A DNA stretch of 64,000 nucleotides from contig CATZGB010000004.1 in assembly GCA_958418815.1 (NCBI GenBank), forward strand, positions 41,157 through 105,156, read 5' to 3'. Source of the stretch: an uncultured Bacteroidales bacterium. Lineage in GTDB: Bacteria; Bacteroidota; Bacteroidia; Bacteroidales; Muribaculaceae. Shown one piece after another: positions 6,905 through 14,891 of this stretch. The number at the start of each line of letters is the position of its first letter. Position 1 is the first letter of the stretch. The notes below the pieces were generated by a model. That model was not told the DNA's origin and did no database searches. It saw only the letters and a list, made by a program, of their open reading frames with translations. The position numbers and the translations under genes are program-made.

Positions 6905-9136
6905 TTACAGGGATGGAACGGAAACGGACGGAATGGGACGTTTGGCTTCAATGTTGAAACGAATCATACCAAGGATGGAGTTACGGTTTTTGACCGTGAA
7001 CACATCATTCAGGGAAGACTCTTTGATGGTGAGGAAATCGGGACCAAGAGTGGGAGGTGCACCGAATGTGCGGGACAACAGGAACTGGTTGAAGTCAGTA
7101 CGGAAGAGACCGTGAGCAGTATCGTTAGCGTAAATATACTCATACCAGGGACGTTGATAACCAAACACATCAGTGGGCTTGGTGACATAGCCATCAGCAC
7201 CATAGAGTTCAAGAGGACACAACTCACGATAGGGGACGGCCTGCATACCGATTTGACCGAACTCAGGGGAATAGTAGTCGAGAGCAGACTCACGGAGGAA
7301 CATTTTGGGGAGCAACTGGGTGTACACGGGAACAGGCACAACGGAAACGATGGCCATAATGAATCCGTGCTGGTCACAGTAGTGGGAGATTTTGTGCTTA
7401 GAACCACCAAAGGCAGAAGCCTGGGCAGCGTAATCACCAAGAGGAGTAGAACCGTCACCATTAGTGTTAGTAACAGTATTGATGTCGACATCTACAGAGT
7501 AACCTCCGATGAACTCGGGCATATCAAGGGAGGAATCAGAGGGTTCAACACCCCAACGGGCGAGGGTTTGATCTTTATATTTGAGACCACGGCGGATATT
7601 GGTTTCCAACCAACGCTGGTAAGCGTTGACATTGCGGAAATCATTGATGGAGATACCGGAAGTGGCGATATTGACGAGGGAGCGGGCAACAGAATCAGGG
7701 ACGTTCTCCGTAACGTTGACCTTTGTGATGGTATCAGCATCATCAGCGGTTTCAGTGTCAAAGGAATAATCCTGACCCTCATAATTGACAGTAATTTTTC
7801 CTAATGAAGAGATACCGACAAGAGGGGCGACACCTTGCTGGGGAGACTGGGTTGCGGAGGTAAACTGGTCAAGTTCCCAGTTACGATTGAAGATACCGTA
7901 ATTGGTGGAATCGGCACCGCCATCAGTAGTAGTGACATACTTGTTGTAGACGGGCATCACTTTGCCATTCACGGGTGTCTTAAAGGGGTTGTTGCGATTG
8001 TCGCGGTAAAACGCGTTGTAGATAGATTCGTAACAACGGAATGGCAACGCAGAAATATGGTAATCACTTTTTCGAGTAAGTGGTGAACCATCAACATCAG
8101 CAACCGCATCGGAAGAAGCAGTAGAGGAGGGCAGAAAATCGACACTAAGCTGGGGTGTAGAGCCAACAGTCTGAAAGCGAGACCAAACACCTACATAGAA
8201 AGGACGGGCAACCGCTGCACCATCTGAATTCGTAAGAAGAGAAGATGCAAAACTCTGAAATTCAAAAGAAAAGACAACACGGGTAAAGAATTCAGTGCCG
8301 GAAGTTCCGACACGGGAAACTGACTCAACAGAAGCAGAGCCAATTTTGAGAGGGACATTGCCGGAACCATCACGTGTGTAGACAGCAAAACCGACAGACG
8401 AATCATCAAACTGCCATCCAGCGGGAAAATCAACCGTGAAACGAGCCTGACCGGGATAAACAAGCTGAGCAACAGAAAGATTACCATAAAACATTGCAAG
8501 ACCGTATTTTCTGCGGTTAGGATATGCAACATCTTGAAGAGGAGTAGAACCAGTCTCAGGAGCAAGAGGATTTAAAACCGTGGGAATAAAATTAGAAGCA
8601 TTGGAAATGCTGGGAACAGGTTGAGAGGAAGCGAGAACAGTAGAATTATAGCCAAAGGCATAAACCGAATTACTTCCAGCATTGCGGTAATCAAAAGAAC
8701 CACCAGCCTTAGAAACAGAAGAACTGTAACGAACAGTGGGAAGACCAAGGTAATCACCAAGGCCACAAGTTTCAAGTAGACTGAGATTTTTGGTTTGATT
8801 CGTACCGAAATCAATGTAGGGATGAACGAGGGTGCGACCCTGAAGCTTGTCGTTACCATAGATGAAGTCCAGGAAATCAGGCCACAGGTTCTTGGCACGC
8901 TGGTAGAAGAAGTGGACGTGAGCGCGCACTTTGGTTTGAACGGGGAATGCCAGGGGCATAAATCGAAGACCGAGGGCGGAGTCAATTTTGAATGTATCAC
9001 CGGGTAAACATTCCTGACACAAACAGGGAATCAACTGGCCAAACCCAAAGGTCAGATGGTTGGAGTGACTCAGGTCGAACGAGTTGCGGTTGGGCTTGTG
9101 AACGGCTGAGTTACTCGGCTTGAATGGATTAGCCAT
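6905..9136 (-). CDS. Microvirus major capsid protein (VP1/F)
   Basis: 743-aa jelly-roll capsid protein. The N-terminus has the family pattern NRNSFDLSHSNHLTFGFGQ, then the PGDTFKIDSALGLRF segment and HVHFFYQRAKNLWPDF near residue 75, all typical of Microviridae capsid proteins. It is longer than most gokushovirus capsids (about 550 aa), in line with the larger capsid proteins of Bacteroidetes microviruses and suggesting extended surface loops. It starts just after the structured region at 9210-9318. Confidence 0.93.
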   Translation of the reverse strand: MANPFKPSNSAVHKPNRNSFDLSHSNHLTFGFGQLIPCLCQECLPGDTFKIDSALGLRFMPLAFPVQTKVRAHVHFFYQRAKNLWPDFLDFIYGNDKLQGRTLVHPYIDFGTNQTKNLSLLETCGLGDYLGLPTVRYSSSVSKAGGSFDYRNAGSNSVYAFGYNSTVLASSQPVPSISNASNFIPTVLNPLAPETGSTPLQDVAYPNRRKYGLAMFYGNLSVAQLVYPGQARFTVDFPAGWQFDDSSVGFAVYTRDGSGNVPLKIGSASVESVSRVGTSGTEFFTRVVFSFEFQSFASSLLTNSDGAAVARPFYVGVWSRFQTVGSTPQLSVDFLPSSTASSDAVADVDGSPLTRKSDYHISALPFRCYESIYNAFYRDNRNNPFKTPVNGKVMPVYNKYVTTTDGGADSTNYGIFNRNWELDQFTSATQSPQQGVAPLVGISSLGKITVNYEGQDYSFDTETADDADTITKVNVTENVPDSVARSLVNIATSGISINDFRNVNAYQRWLETNIRRGLKYKDQTLARWGVEPSDSSLDMPEFIGGYSVDVDINTVTNTNGDGSTPLGDYAAQASAFGGSKHKISHYCDQHGFIMAIVSVVPVPVYTQLLPKMFLRESALDYYSPEFGQIGMQAVPYRELCPLELYGADGYVTKPTDVFGYQRPWYEYIYANDTAHGLFRTDFNQFLLSRTFGAPPTLGPDFLTIKESSLNDVFTVKNRNSILGMIRFNIEAKRPIPSVSVPSL

Positions 9137-9209
9137 AATAACAATTTAATTTATTGATAACTTTAGTACGTAATTTGTACCGTGGGTGGTTAAGATACCT
9201 AAGCGAGTC

Positions 9210-9318
9210 CGGACGGGACCCTGACCACGGGGGGGGAGGAGAGATGACCACTTCGGCTATGCTACGCGCCGCCTCCGTTTTCCGGCAAAGCCGGAATCCC
9301 CCCCGTGGTCCCCGTCCG
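9210..9318. other. 109-nt branched hairpin, candidate phage replication origin
   Basis: CGGACGGG (9210-9217) pairs with CCCGTCCG (9311-9318). After a 5-nt bulge, GACCACGGGGGGG (9223-9235) pairs with CCCCCCCGTGGTC (9298-9310). Inside is a perfect hairpin TTCCGGC-AAA-GCCGGAA (9280-9296). This lies in the only sizeable intergenic space of the provirus, between capsid and M15 genes. A priming site for complementary-strand synthesis or a packaging signal fits an ssDNA phage (inference). Confidence 0.6.
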
Positions 9319-9414
9319 AACAACGAACGAACCGTTAACGGCGGGGGTCGTTGTGACGGTTGAAGAGACCACAGAGGATCCACACAATGGCGCGGAGGAA
9401 GTCAATAACTTTTT

Positions 9415-9795
9415 TCATAAAGCAAGATGGATAAATGTTGGATATTCGATATATTCAGTGGGTTCAATGACACCAGCATTGATAAGACATACGACAGTGG
9501 AACGGAGACGGATAAGATCAGAGCCACGGATATCAGCGGCACGACCTTTGAGATGGTAGGAAGTCTTAGAACCTCCAACAAGGTTGTTTAGATATGGGTT
9601 GCGGAATCCGGAGTTGACATAGATGGGAGAACCATAGGCACAGCGTATGGGCTCAAGGACATCTTCACAAAGACGGCGAAGATTTTCAACTGCCTCGGGA
9701 TATGCAATATTTTCTATATTGGCACGGCGGGCAGTCTCTGATTTTTGCATTTCATCAAGCGTGAAGTGCTCTGAGAGTTTGAGGGGATTGTGCAT
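9415..9795 (-). CDS. M15-family peptidase (phage endolysin-like)
   Basis: 126 aa from ATG 9795. Metallopeptidase M15 family (D-Ala-D-Ala or L-Ala-D-Glu type peptidoglycan peptidase), often carried by Bacteroidetes microviruses. The zinc signature SYHLKGRAADI supplies His and Asp of the HxxGxAxD motif; the C-terminal EYPTFIHLAL supplies a late His and a nearby Glu. The open frame extends upstream through the dif site into host DNA, which cannot be native; ATG 9795 lies 20 bp from the inner dif arm. Its role would be host lysis or wall passage. Confidence 0.87.
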   Translation of the reverse strand: MHNPLKLSEHFTLDEMQKSETARRANIENIAYPEAVENLRRLCEDVLEPIRCAYGSPIYVNSGFRNPYLNNLVGGSKTSYHLKGRAADIRGSDLIRLRSTVVCLINAGVIEPTEYIEYPTFIHLAL

Positions 9796-9815
9796 AATTT
9801 TTGATATTTTTACAT

Positions 9816-9843
9816 TTGTTACATAATGGGGATTATGTAAAAT
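9816..9843 (+). other. dif site (XerCD recombination site), right provirus boundary
   Basis: TTGTTACATAA (9816-9826), core TGGGGA (9827-9832), TTATGTAAAAT (9833-9843). The arms form the inverted partial palindrome typical of bacterial dif (compare E. coli TTATGTTAAAT). This is the best copy in the window and probably serves as the working chromosome dimer resolution site. If so, the window covers the replication terminus. Confidence 0.75.
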
Positions 9844-9958
9844 ACAATCGCGGCAAAAATAACAGAGGACTCCCCTATGTGCTGAATGAGGCCAGAGATT
9901 GGCCAACAACAACGTTAATGAATGGTCAAACCGATATAATTGTTTGAAGCAACGACGG

Positions 9959-10558
9959 TCACAAGATGCCTATATGTCGGAACATACGACTGTAGTGTTC
10001 CGCTTTCTTCTCCAGCGGAAGCGGATAAGCACGGCTGGTCGATGGCATTCGCCATATTTCAAGGCCGTCTGGAGCTGTGATCATAGTCCCCATCTTTGGG
10101 ATTTCAGTGGATGTGATGGCTGCGACCACTCCGGCGGCTTTCTCTCCGGTTGTGGCGACGCTATGGCATTGAGGCATCTCCGACAACAGTTCATACAGAG
10201 GCACAGGCTCGACAATCTCCAGAAATTTGTCAGACGCGTTACCTTTGAGACGTCTCACAGCCCTTGCCGTGTCATTCAACGCAATGCGTTTCTCGGTCAT
10301 CAACCGGCGTATGGCTTCCACATCGTAACGTTTCGAGGCCTTGTCATAAAGAGCTTCGGGATTCCCGAGAAACAACAAGCCACATATTTTCCAGAAATCA
10401 TTTGTACGGTTGGGATAATAGAAATCCATGCTCCACCTGTGATTCCCTGGCGGGAATGTACCCATGATCAGAATTTTCGCGCCATCAGGCACAAATGGAG
10501 GCCACGGATGATATTCAATAGGCATATTTATCTCATTACCAATTGTTTCCATATACAA
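9959..10558 (-). CDS. Uracil-DNA glycosylase superfamily protein
   Basis: 199 aa. Base-excision repair glycosylase fold: motif A is GTFPPG at residues 33-38, followed by YPNRTNDFW (48-56), and the C-terminal motif is PSTSRAYPL near residue 170. This matches the TDG/MUG-like branch with G-T-x-P-P and S-x-S-R-A motifs, acting on uracil or hypoxanthine mismatches. Alternative starts at Met3 or Met12 cannot be excluded. It is the first host gene right of dif. Confidence 0.8.
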   Translation of the reverse strand: MYMETIGNEINMPIEYHPWPPFVPDGAKILIMGTFPPGNHRWSMDFYYPNRTNDFWKICGLLFLGNPEALYDKASKRYDVEAIRRLMTEKRIALNDTARAVRRLKGNASDKFLEIVEPVPLYELLSEMPQCHSVATTGEKAAGVVAAITSTEIPKMGTMITAPDGLEIWRMPSTSRAYPLPLEKKAEHYSRMFRHIGIL

Positions 10559-10660
10559 CTATTAAATATTTTTCAGATTTCGGCCATCTCGCATTAAACA
10601 TTTGCGGGGTGACGGCTGTCTATATATTAAACGTTTCACTTTCATTATTTGTATTACAAA

Positions 10661-11377
10661 ATGAAAAAATTAGTAGCCGAGTGCGTTGGAACCATGTTTC
10701 TCGTGCTCTTAGCCTGCGGTAGCGCAGTGCTTGCCGGTCCGAGTATCGGCGGTCTGGGAATCGGACTTTGTTTCGGCCTTGTGCTGTTGTGCCTGGTCTA
10801 TTGTATCGGCAACATTTCCGGTTGCCATGTCAATCCTGCGGTATCGCTCGCCATGTGGCTCAGCGGTCGTATGAAATTCGGGGAATTCATCGGTTATGTG
10901 ATCGCCCAGCTTGTAGGAGCGGCCATCGGCGCGGGATTCCTCTACTGGTTTGTAAACATGGCTCCTGAATTCGCGTTTGGCGGAACCACAGCCGCGTATG
11001 GGACACACGGCGCATGCCAGCTCGCCACCAACGTGATACAGCCCGGTGCCAATTCCGGCATGGCTCTTCTGGCTGAATGTCTCCTGACATTCTTCTTTGT
11101 GCTGATCGTGCTTGGTGCCACAGACGAGCAGCATGGATTCGGCAAGTTCGCGGGACTCGCTATCGGTCTTGCCCTTGGACTGGTCAACATTGTGGGCATT
11201 CCTGTCGACAATTGCTCTGTGAACCCCGCCCGCAGCTTCGGCCCCGCGCTCTGGGACTGCGCCGCATGGCCTGATTTCTGGATTATGGTGGTCGGCCCTG
11301 TGGTCGGAGCCATTGTCGCTGTTCTTTGCTGGAAGGCCATTTCCAACTATCGCAACCCCAAGGCTATCGAAGGTTGA
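10661..11377 (+). CDS. aqpZ: Aquaporin (MIP family)
   Basis: 238-aa six-helix water channel in the inner membrane. Both NPA boxes are present: CHVNPAVSLAMW near residue 60 and CSVNPARSFGPALW near residue 187, the latter with the Arg of the selectivity filter. Length and residues match AqpZ better than glycerol facilitators. I chose the start MKKLVAECVG at 10661 because the preceding MYYK codons add nothing conserved. It ends in a strong shared terminator with efp. Confidence 0.9.
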   Translation: MKKLVAECVGTMFLVLLACGSAVLAGPSIGGLGIGLCFGLVLLCLVYCIGNISGCHVNPAVSLAMWLSGRMKFGEFIGYVIAQLVGAAIGAGFLYWFVNMAPEFAFGGTTAAYGTHGACQLATNVIQPGANSGMALLAECLLTFFFVLIVLGATDEQHGFGKFAGLAIGLALGLVNIVGIPVDNCSVNPARSFGPALWDCAAWPDFWIMVVGPVVGAIVAVLCWKAISNYRNPKAIEG

Positions 11378-11396
11378 CCCCTCCCCTGCCAATTAA

Positions 11397-11440
11397 ACAA
11401 AATGTCCCGAATCCGACGCGGATTCGGGACATTTTGTTTA
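11397..11440. terminator. Bidirectional terminator between aqpZ and efp
   Basis: Perfect 19-bp inverted repeat (11397-11415 and 11419-11437) with a 3-nt loop, flanked by A- and T-rich tails. It serves both convergent genes. Confidence 0.9.
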
Positions 11441-11477
11441 GTGCCTTACGGGATGACACGAAACGCGAACTGGACTG

Positions 11478-12044
11478 TTAGGCTTTCACGCGCTCGAGAT
11501 AATTGCCGGAGCGGGTGTCCACGCGAATCTTGTCGCCGATGTTGCAGAAAAGAGGCACACGTACGGTTGCACCGGTCTCGACTTCGGCGGGCTTAAGGGT
11601 GTTTGTGGCGGTGTCACCCTTGATGCCGGGCTCGGTGTATTTGATTTCAAGAACCACGTTGGCAGGCATCTCGCAGGTCAGCACTGTCTCGGATGCGGCG
11701 TGAACCATGGCTTCAACGATGTCTCCGTCCTTGAGGAACTCGACACCCTCGATGCTCTCTCCGGCGACGATGATTTCCTCCCAGGTCTCGGTATGGAGGA
11801 AGTGGTATCCCATCTCGTCCTTGTAGGAGAACTGGTAAGGACGACGCTCGATGCGGACTTCGTTGACCTTCACGCCCGAGTTCCAGGTCTTGTCAAGGAT
11901 GCGTCCGGTCTTCACATTGCGGAGTTTTGTGCGGACGAAAGCCGGACCCTTGCCAGGCTTAACGTGGAGGAATTCAACAATAAAGAAATAGTTGCCGTCG
12001 ATGTCGAGGCACATGCCGTTTTTAAAGTCAGCTGTTGTTGCCAT
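11478..12044 (-). CDS. efp: Elongation factor P
   Basis: 188 aa from ATG 12044. EF-P enters the ribosomal E-site and relieves stalling at polyproline. The N-terminal KOW-like domain carries the tip loop KPGKGPAF with the lysine that is the usual modification site; two OB domains follow, ending GDKIRVDTRSGNYLERVKA. The 18-codon upstream extension to 12098 lacks conservation. A canonical promoter lies at 12124-12155. Confidence 0.96.
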   Translation of the reverse strand: MATTADFKNGMCLDIDGNYFFIVEFLHVKPGKGPAFVRTKLRNVKTGRILDKTWNSGVKVNEVRIERRPYQFSYKDEMGYHFLHTETWEEIIVAGESIEGVEFLKDGDIVEAMVHAASETVLTCEMPANVVLEIKYTEPGIKGDTATNTLKPAEVETGATVRVPLFCNIGDKIRVDTRSGNYLERVKA

Positions 12045-12123
12045 AAAAAGTCTGTATGGTGATTTTAATTTTAGTGTCAGGACAAACAGGCCTCCCATAT
12101 TGACGAGGCCGCATAATGACGTG

Positions 12124-12155
12124 CAAAATTACAACTTTTCTTACAGATAAACAAA
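12124..12155 (-). promoter_or_regulatory. Promoter of efp
   Basis: On the minus strand TTTG (12155-12152), 20 bp, TAATTTTG (12131-12124). It leaves an 80-nt leader. Confidence 0.65.
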
Positions 12156-12223
12156 TATTGGTCTAAACGTATTATTCCTGGCCAATTTCGCCTATGCAAA
12201 CAGTAAATTTAAGACTAATATGT

Positions 12224-12290
12224 TAATTTTGACGTTAAGTGTTAAAAAGACATCCTCTGATATGATTGAAATTGCCAGAGGATTCCTTTT
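12224..12290 (+). promoter_or_regulatory. Leader with promoter box and hairpin upstream of the sensor kinase
   Basis: TAATTTTG at 12224-12231 resembles a -7 box. Downstream, ATCCTCTG (12252-12259) pairs with CAGAGGAT (12276-12283), followed by CCTTTTTC, which looks like an intrinsic terminator about 110 nt before the kinase start. It could be an attenuator or end a small RNA. Confidence 0.4.
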
Positions 12291-12394
12291 TCATCGCTTA
12301 ATTAGTAGTGTGGCGACACAACTATCCCGTCCTCCAATTGTTAAAATTGCCGAAGGGATGAATCAAACAATCCAGATAACATAGATTTGACAAT

Positions 12395-13951
12395 ATGAAG
12401 AAATCCACCATATGGCTGCTGACTGTGCTGATGGCACTCACGTTCATGGGCCTTCTCTATATACAAATCATCTATATGGAGAGCATGATCAGGATGCGCA
12501 ACGACCAGTTTGCGGAAGGTGTCAGGAGAAGCCTTTATGCCGTCTCCTCCCTTCTCGAGCAGGACGAGACCAAATATTTCCTGGAGGAGGATGTCGCGGA
12601 GGTGGAATCATCGTCGGTCTACACCCAATACGGAGGGACACCACACCTCGGAGGCATCAAATATTCATTCACAACCCACAGCGGCCTGGTCGGGGATGTC
12701 ACTCTGAAAGCAGACGCCGACAAGATTTACAAGCTGCAAAGCGACCAGAACAATGTGGCTAACAGCTACAACTCCATGCGTGAGGAGCTGAAAGGCCAAT
12801 ACCTCTACCAGAAGGGCATCATGGACGATGTGATAATAAACATCATGAACAAAGCAGCCGACCGCCCGATACAGGAGCGGGCCGACTCAGTATCCGTGCG
12901 CCGATACCTGAAGAAAGAACTTGAGAACAATGGCCTCGACCTGCCGTTTGAGTTCGCCGTGGTCAGCCGCAACGGCCATGTGTTTTATCACTCAAGCGGG
13001 TTCGGCAAAGCCAACTCCGCCAACCTCGACAATTCCATATTTGTCCAGTCGCTGTTCCATAACGATCCGGCCACGAAAAAGAACTACCTGAAGGTGTACT
13101 TTCCGTCAAAAGACAAATACATCCTCAGCTCACTCAAGTTTATGATTCCGTCATTCATCTTCACGTTCATACTGCTGATTGTGTTTCTCTACACAATCAT
13201 CCTCGCTTTCCGCCAGAAGAAACTCACGGAGATGAAAAACGACTTCATCAACAATATGACCCATGAGTTCAAGACCCCGATATCAACCATTTCGCTTGCG
13301 GCCCAGATGCTCAACGACGCGTCTGTCAGGAAATCCCCGACAATGCTGCAACATATATCAGGGGTAATCAATGACGAGACCAAAAGACTGAGATTCCAGG
13401 TGGAGAAGGTGTTGCAGATGTCGATGTTCGACAAGAAAAAAGGCACATTGAGGCTGCAGGATGTCGATGCCAACACTTTGATATCCAATGTGGTCAACAC
13501 TTTCCGGTTGAAAGTCGAGAAATACGGCGGCCATCTCACGGCAAGCTTCGACGCGGATGACGCAATCGTCAATGTCGACGAGATGCATTTCACCAACGTC
13601 ATATTCAACCTGCTTGACAACGCGGTGAAATACCGCAAGGAAGACACCCCTCTTGAATTGACCGTGACAACCAAGAACATCCCTGGCGACAAGCTCCACA
13701 TAACCATCGCCGACAACGGAATCGGAATCAAGAAAGAAGACCTCAAAAAGATATTCGACAAGTTTTTCCGCGTCTCCACCGGCAACCGCCATGACGTCAA
13801 GGGGTTCGGGCTCGGACTCGCCTACGTTTACAAGATGCTTGGCCTGATGGGGGGAAGCATAACAGCTGAAAGCGACCTGGGCAAAGGAACCCGGTTCATA
13901 ATCACCCTGCCGCTCCTCTCATCCGAGGAGGAAAACAGCCAGGAAGAATGA
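12395..13951 (+). CDS. rprX: Membrane sensor histidine kinase, RprX-like
   Basis: 518 aa, inner membrane. TM1 at residues 7-28, a periplasmic sensor region to about 245, TM2 at about 247-270, then HisKA with NNMTHEFKTPIS (phospho-acceptor His290), the N box NVIFNLLDNAVKYRK, G1 ADNGIGI, the F box and G2 GFGLGLAY. Length and layout match RprX of Bacteroides fragilis. The response regulator follows 90 bp downstream. The signal sensed is not evident. Confidence 0.88.
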   Translation: MKKSTIWLLTVLMALTFMGLLYIQIIYMESMIRMRNDQFAEGVRRSLYAVSSLLEQDETKYFLEEDVAEVESSSVYTQYGGTPHLGGIKYSFTTHSGLVGDVTLKADADKIYKLQSDQNNVANSYNSMREELKGQYLYQKGIMDDVIINIMNKAADRPIQERADSVSVRRYLKKELENNGLDLPFEFAVVSRNGHVFYHSSGFGKANSANLDNSIFVQSLFHNDPATKKNYLKVYFPSKDKYILSSLKFMIPSFIFTFILLIVFLYTIILAFRQKKLTEMKNDFINNMTHEFKTPISTISLAAQMLNDASVRKSPTMLQHISGVINDETKRLRFQVEKVLQMSMFDKKKGTLRLQDVDANTLISNVVNTFRLKVEKYGGHLTASFDADDAIVNVDEMHFTNVIFNLLDNAVKYRKEDTPLELTVTTKNIPGDKLHITIADNGIGIKKEDLKKIFDKFFRVSTGNRHDVKGFGLGLAYVYKMLGLMGGSITAESDLGKGTRFIITLPLLSSEEENSQEE

Positions 13952-14041
13952 ACATCGGCGCCAACCGCCAAATTCACGGATTGTCCGTGAACAAATCACA
14001 ATCGTTAAATCTTATATAAATATAATAAAACTTTTCAGACT

Positions 14042-14749
14042 ATGGATGACCGTATGAGAATCCTCCTTTGCGAGGATGATGAAAATCTGGGCATGCTGCT
14101 CCGTGAATACCTCCAGGCCAAAGGGTTCAACGCCGACCTTTACGCCGACGGTGAAGCCGGATACCGCGCGTTCCTCAAGGGGAAATACGACATCTGCGTC
14201 CTGGACGTGATGATGCCGAAGAAAGACGGCTTCACCCTCGCGCAGGAGATTCGCGCCGTCAACAGCGAAGTCCCCATCATCTTCCTTACAGCCAAGACAA
14301 TCAAGGAAGACATACTTGAAGGCTTCAAGATCGGAGCCGACGACTATATCACCAAACCATTCTCGATGGAGGAACTCGTGTTCCGCATCGAGGCCATCTT
14401 GCGACGCGTGAGGGGCAAGAAGGGCAAGGAAGTCACCATGTACAAAATCGGCCAGTTCACATTCGACACCCAGAAGCAGGTGTTGATGATAGGCGACAAG
14501 GTGACCAAGCTGACCACCAAGGAGTCTGAACTCCTCAGCCTGCTCTGCGCACATGTGAACGAAATCCTGGAGCGCAACTACGCCCTCAAGACCATCTGGA
14601 TTGACGACAACTATTTCAACGCCCGTTCGATGGATGTCTACATCACAAAGCTGCGCAAGCACCTCAAGGATGACCCCGCCATCGAAATCATCAATATCCA
14701 TGGCAAGGGCTACAAGCTCATCGCCCCCGAAGTGAAAGAAAACGCCTGA
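14042..14749 (+). CDS. rprY: OmpR-family response regulator, RprY-like
   Basis: 235 aa. Receiver domain with acidic pocket EDDEN, phosphorylated Asp55 in CVLDVMMPK and Lys in DYITKPFS; winged-helix DNA-binding domain from about residue 130, with TTKESELLSLLCAH and SMDVYITKLRKHLKDDP. Partner of the upstream kinase. ATG 14054 (MRILL) is an alternative start. Confidence 0.9.
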   Translation: MDDRMRILLCEDDENLGMLLREYLQAKGFNADLYADGEAGYRAFLKGKYDICVLDVMMPKKDGFTLAQEIRAVNSEVPIIFLTAKTIKEDILEGFKIGADDYITKPFSMEELVFRIEAILRRVRGKKGKEVTMYKIGQFTFDTQKQVLMIGDKVTKLTTKESELLSLLCAHVNEILERNYALKTIWIDDNYFNARSMDVYITKLRKHLKDDPAIEIINIHGKGYKLIAPEVKENA

Positions 14750-14808
14750 ACCGCAGGGTGTGGAAATCGCCACGTTTTTCACCACGCTCACAAAATATTC
14801 AGCTAAAT

Positions 14809-14846
14809 ATCCGGCACGGGATTTCCCGTGTCGGATATTTTTCTTA
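14809..14846 (+). terminator. Intrinsic terminator after rprY
   Basis: 12-bp stem with one G-T pair (14809-14820 and 14825-14836), 4-nt loop, then ATTTTTCTT. Confidence 0.85.
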
Positions 14847-14852
14847 AATTTG
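14845..14852 (+). promoter_or_regulatory. -7 box of the GH13 gene
   Basis: TAAATTTG overlapping the tail of the rprY terminator, 40 nt before ATG 14892. The -33 element is not clear. Confidence 0.5.
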
Positions 14853-14891
14853 CAATGAAAACCACAAAGAAAACGGTTACTTGACTACATC

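Larger units (their letters stand above)
3763..9832 (-). mobile_element. Complete Microviridae provirus integrated at dif
   Basis: About 6.06 kb between two identical TGGGGA cores of dif-like sites. All genes run on the minus strand. From right to left they are M15 peptidase, a large structured intergenic region, major capsid protein, a 96-aa protein, DNA pilot protein, Rep and a 32-aa membrane ORF. All frames are open, so it may be inducible. Gene order and Rep/capsid types fit the temperate microviruses described in Bacteroidetes (Alpavirinae-like). No integrase is encoded, in line with Xer-dependent integration. The circular form would be 6,064 bp. Confidence 0.9.

Noticed and set aside
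6857..7804. 315-codon plus-strand ORF in the capsid region
   Set aside because: Antisense to the capsid gene, which has clear family motifs. Length results from codon bias.
9129..9383. 84-codon minus-strand ORF between capsid and M15 genes
   Set aside because: It spans the branched hairpin, has Pro/Arg-rich nonsense composition and overlaps the capsid start. The DNA is better explained as a structural signal.
10709..11392. 227-codon minus-strand ORF opposite the aquaporin
   Set aside because: Shadow of aqpZ, which has both NPA boxes on the plus strand.
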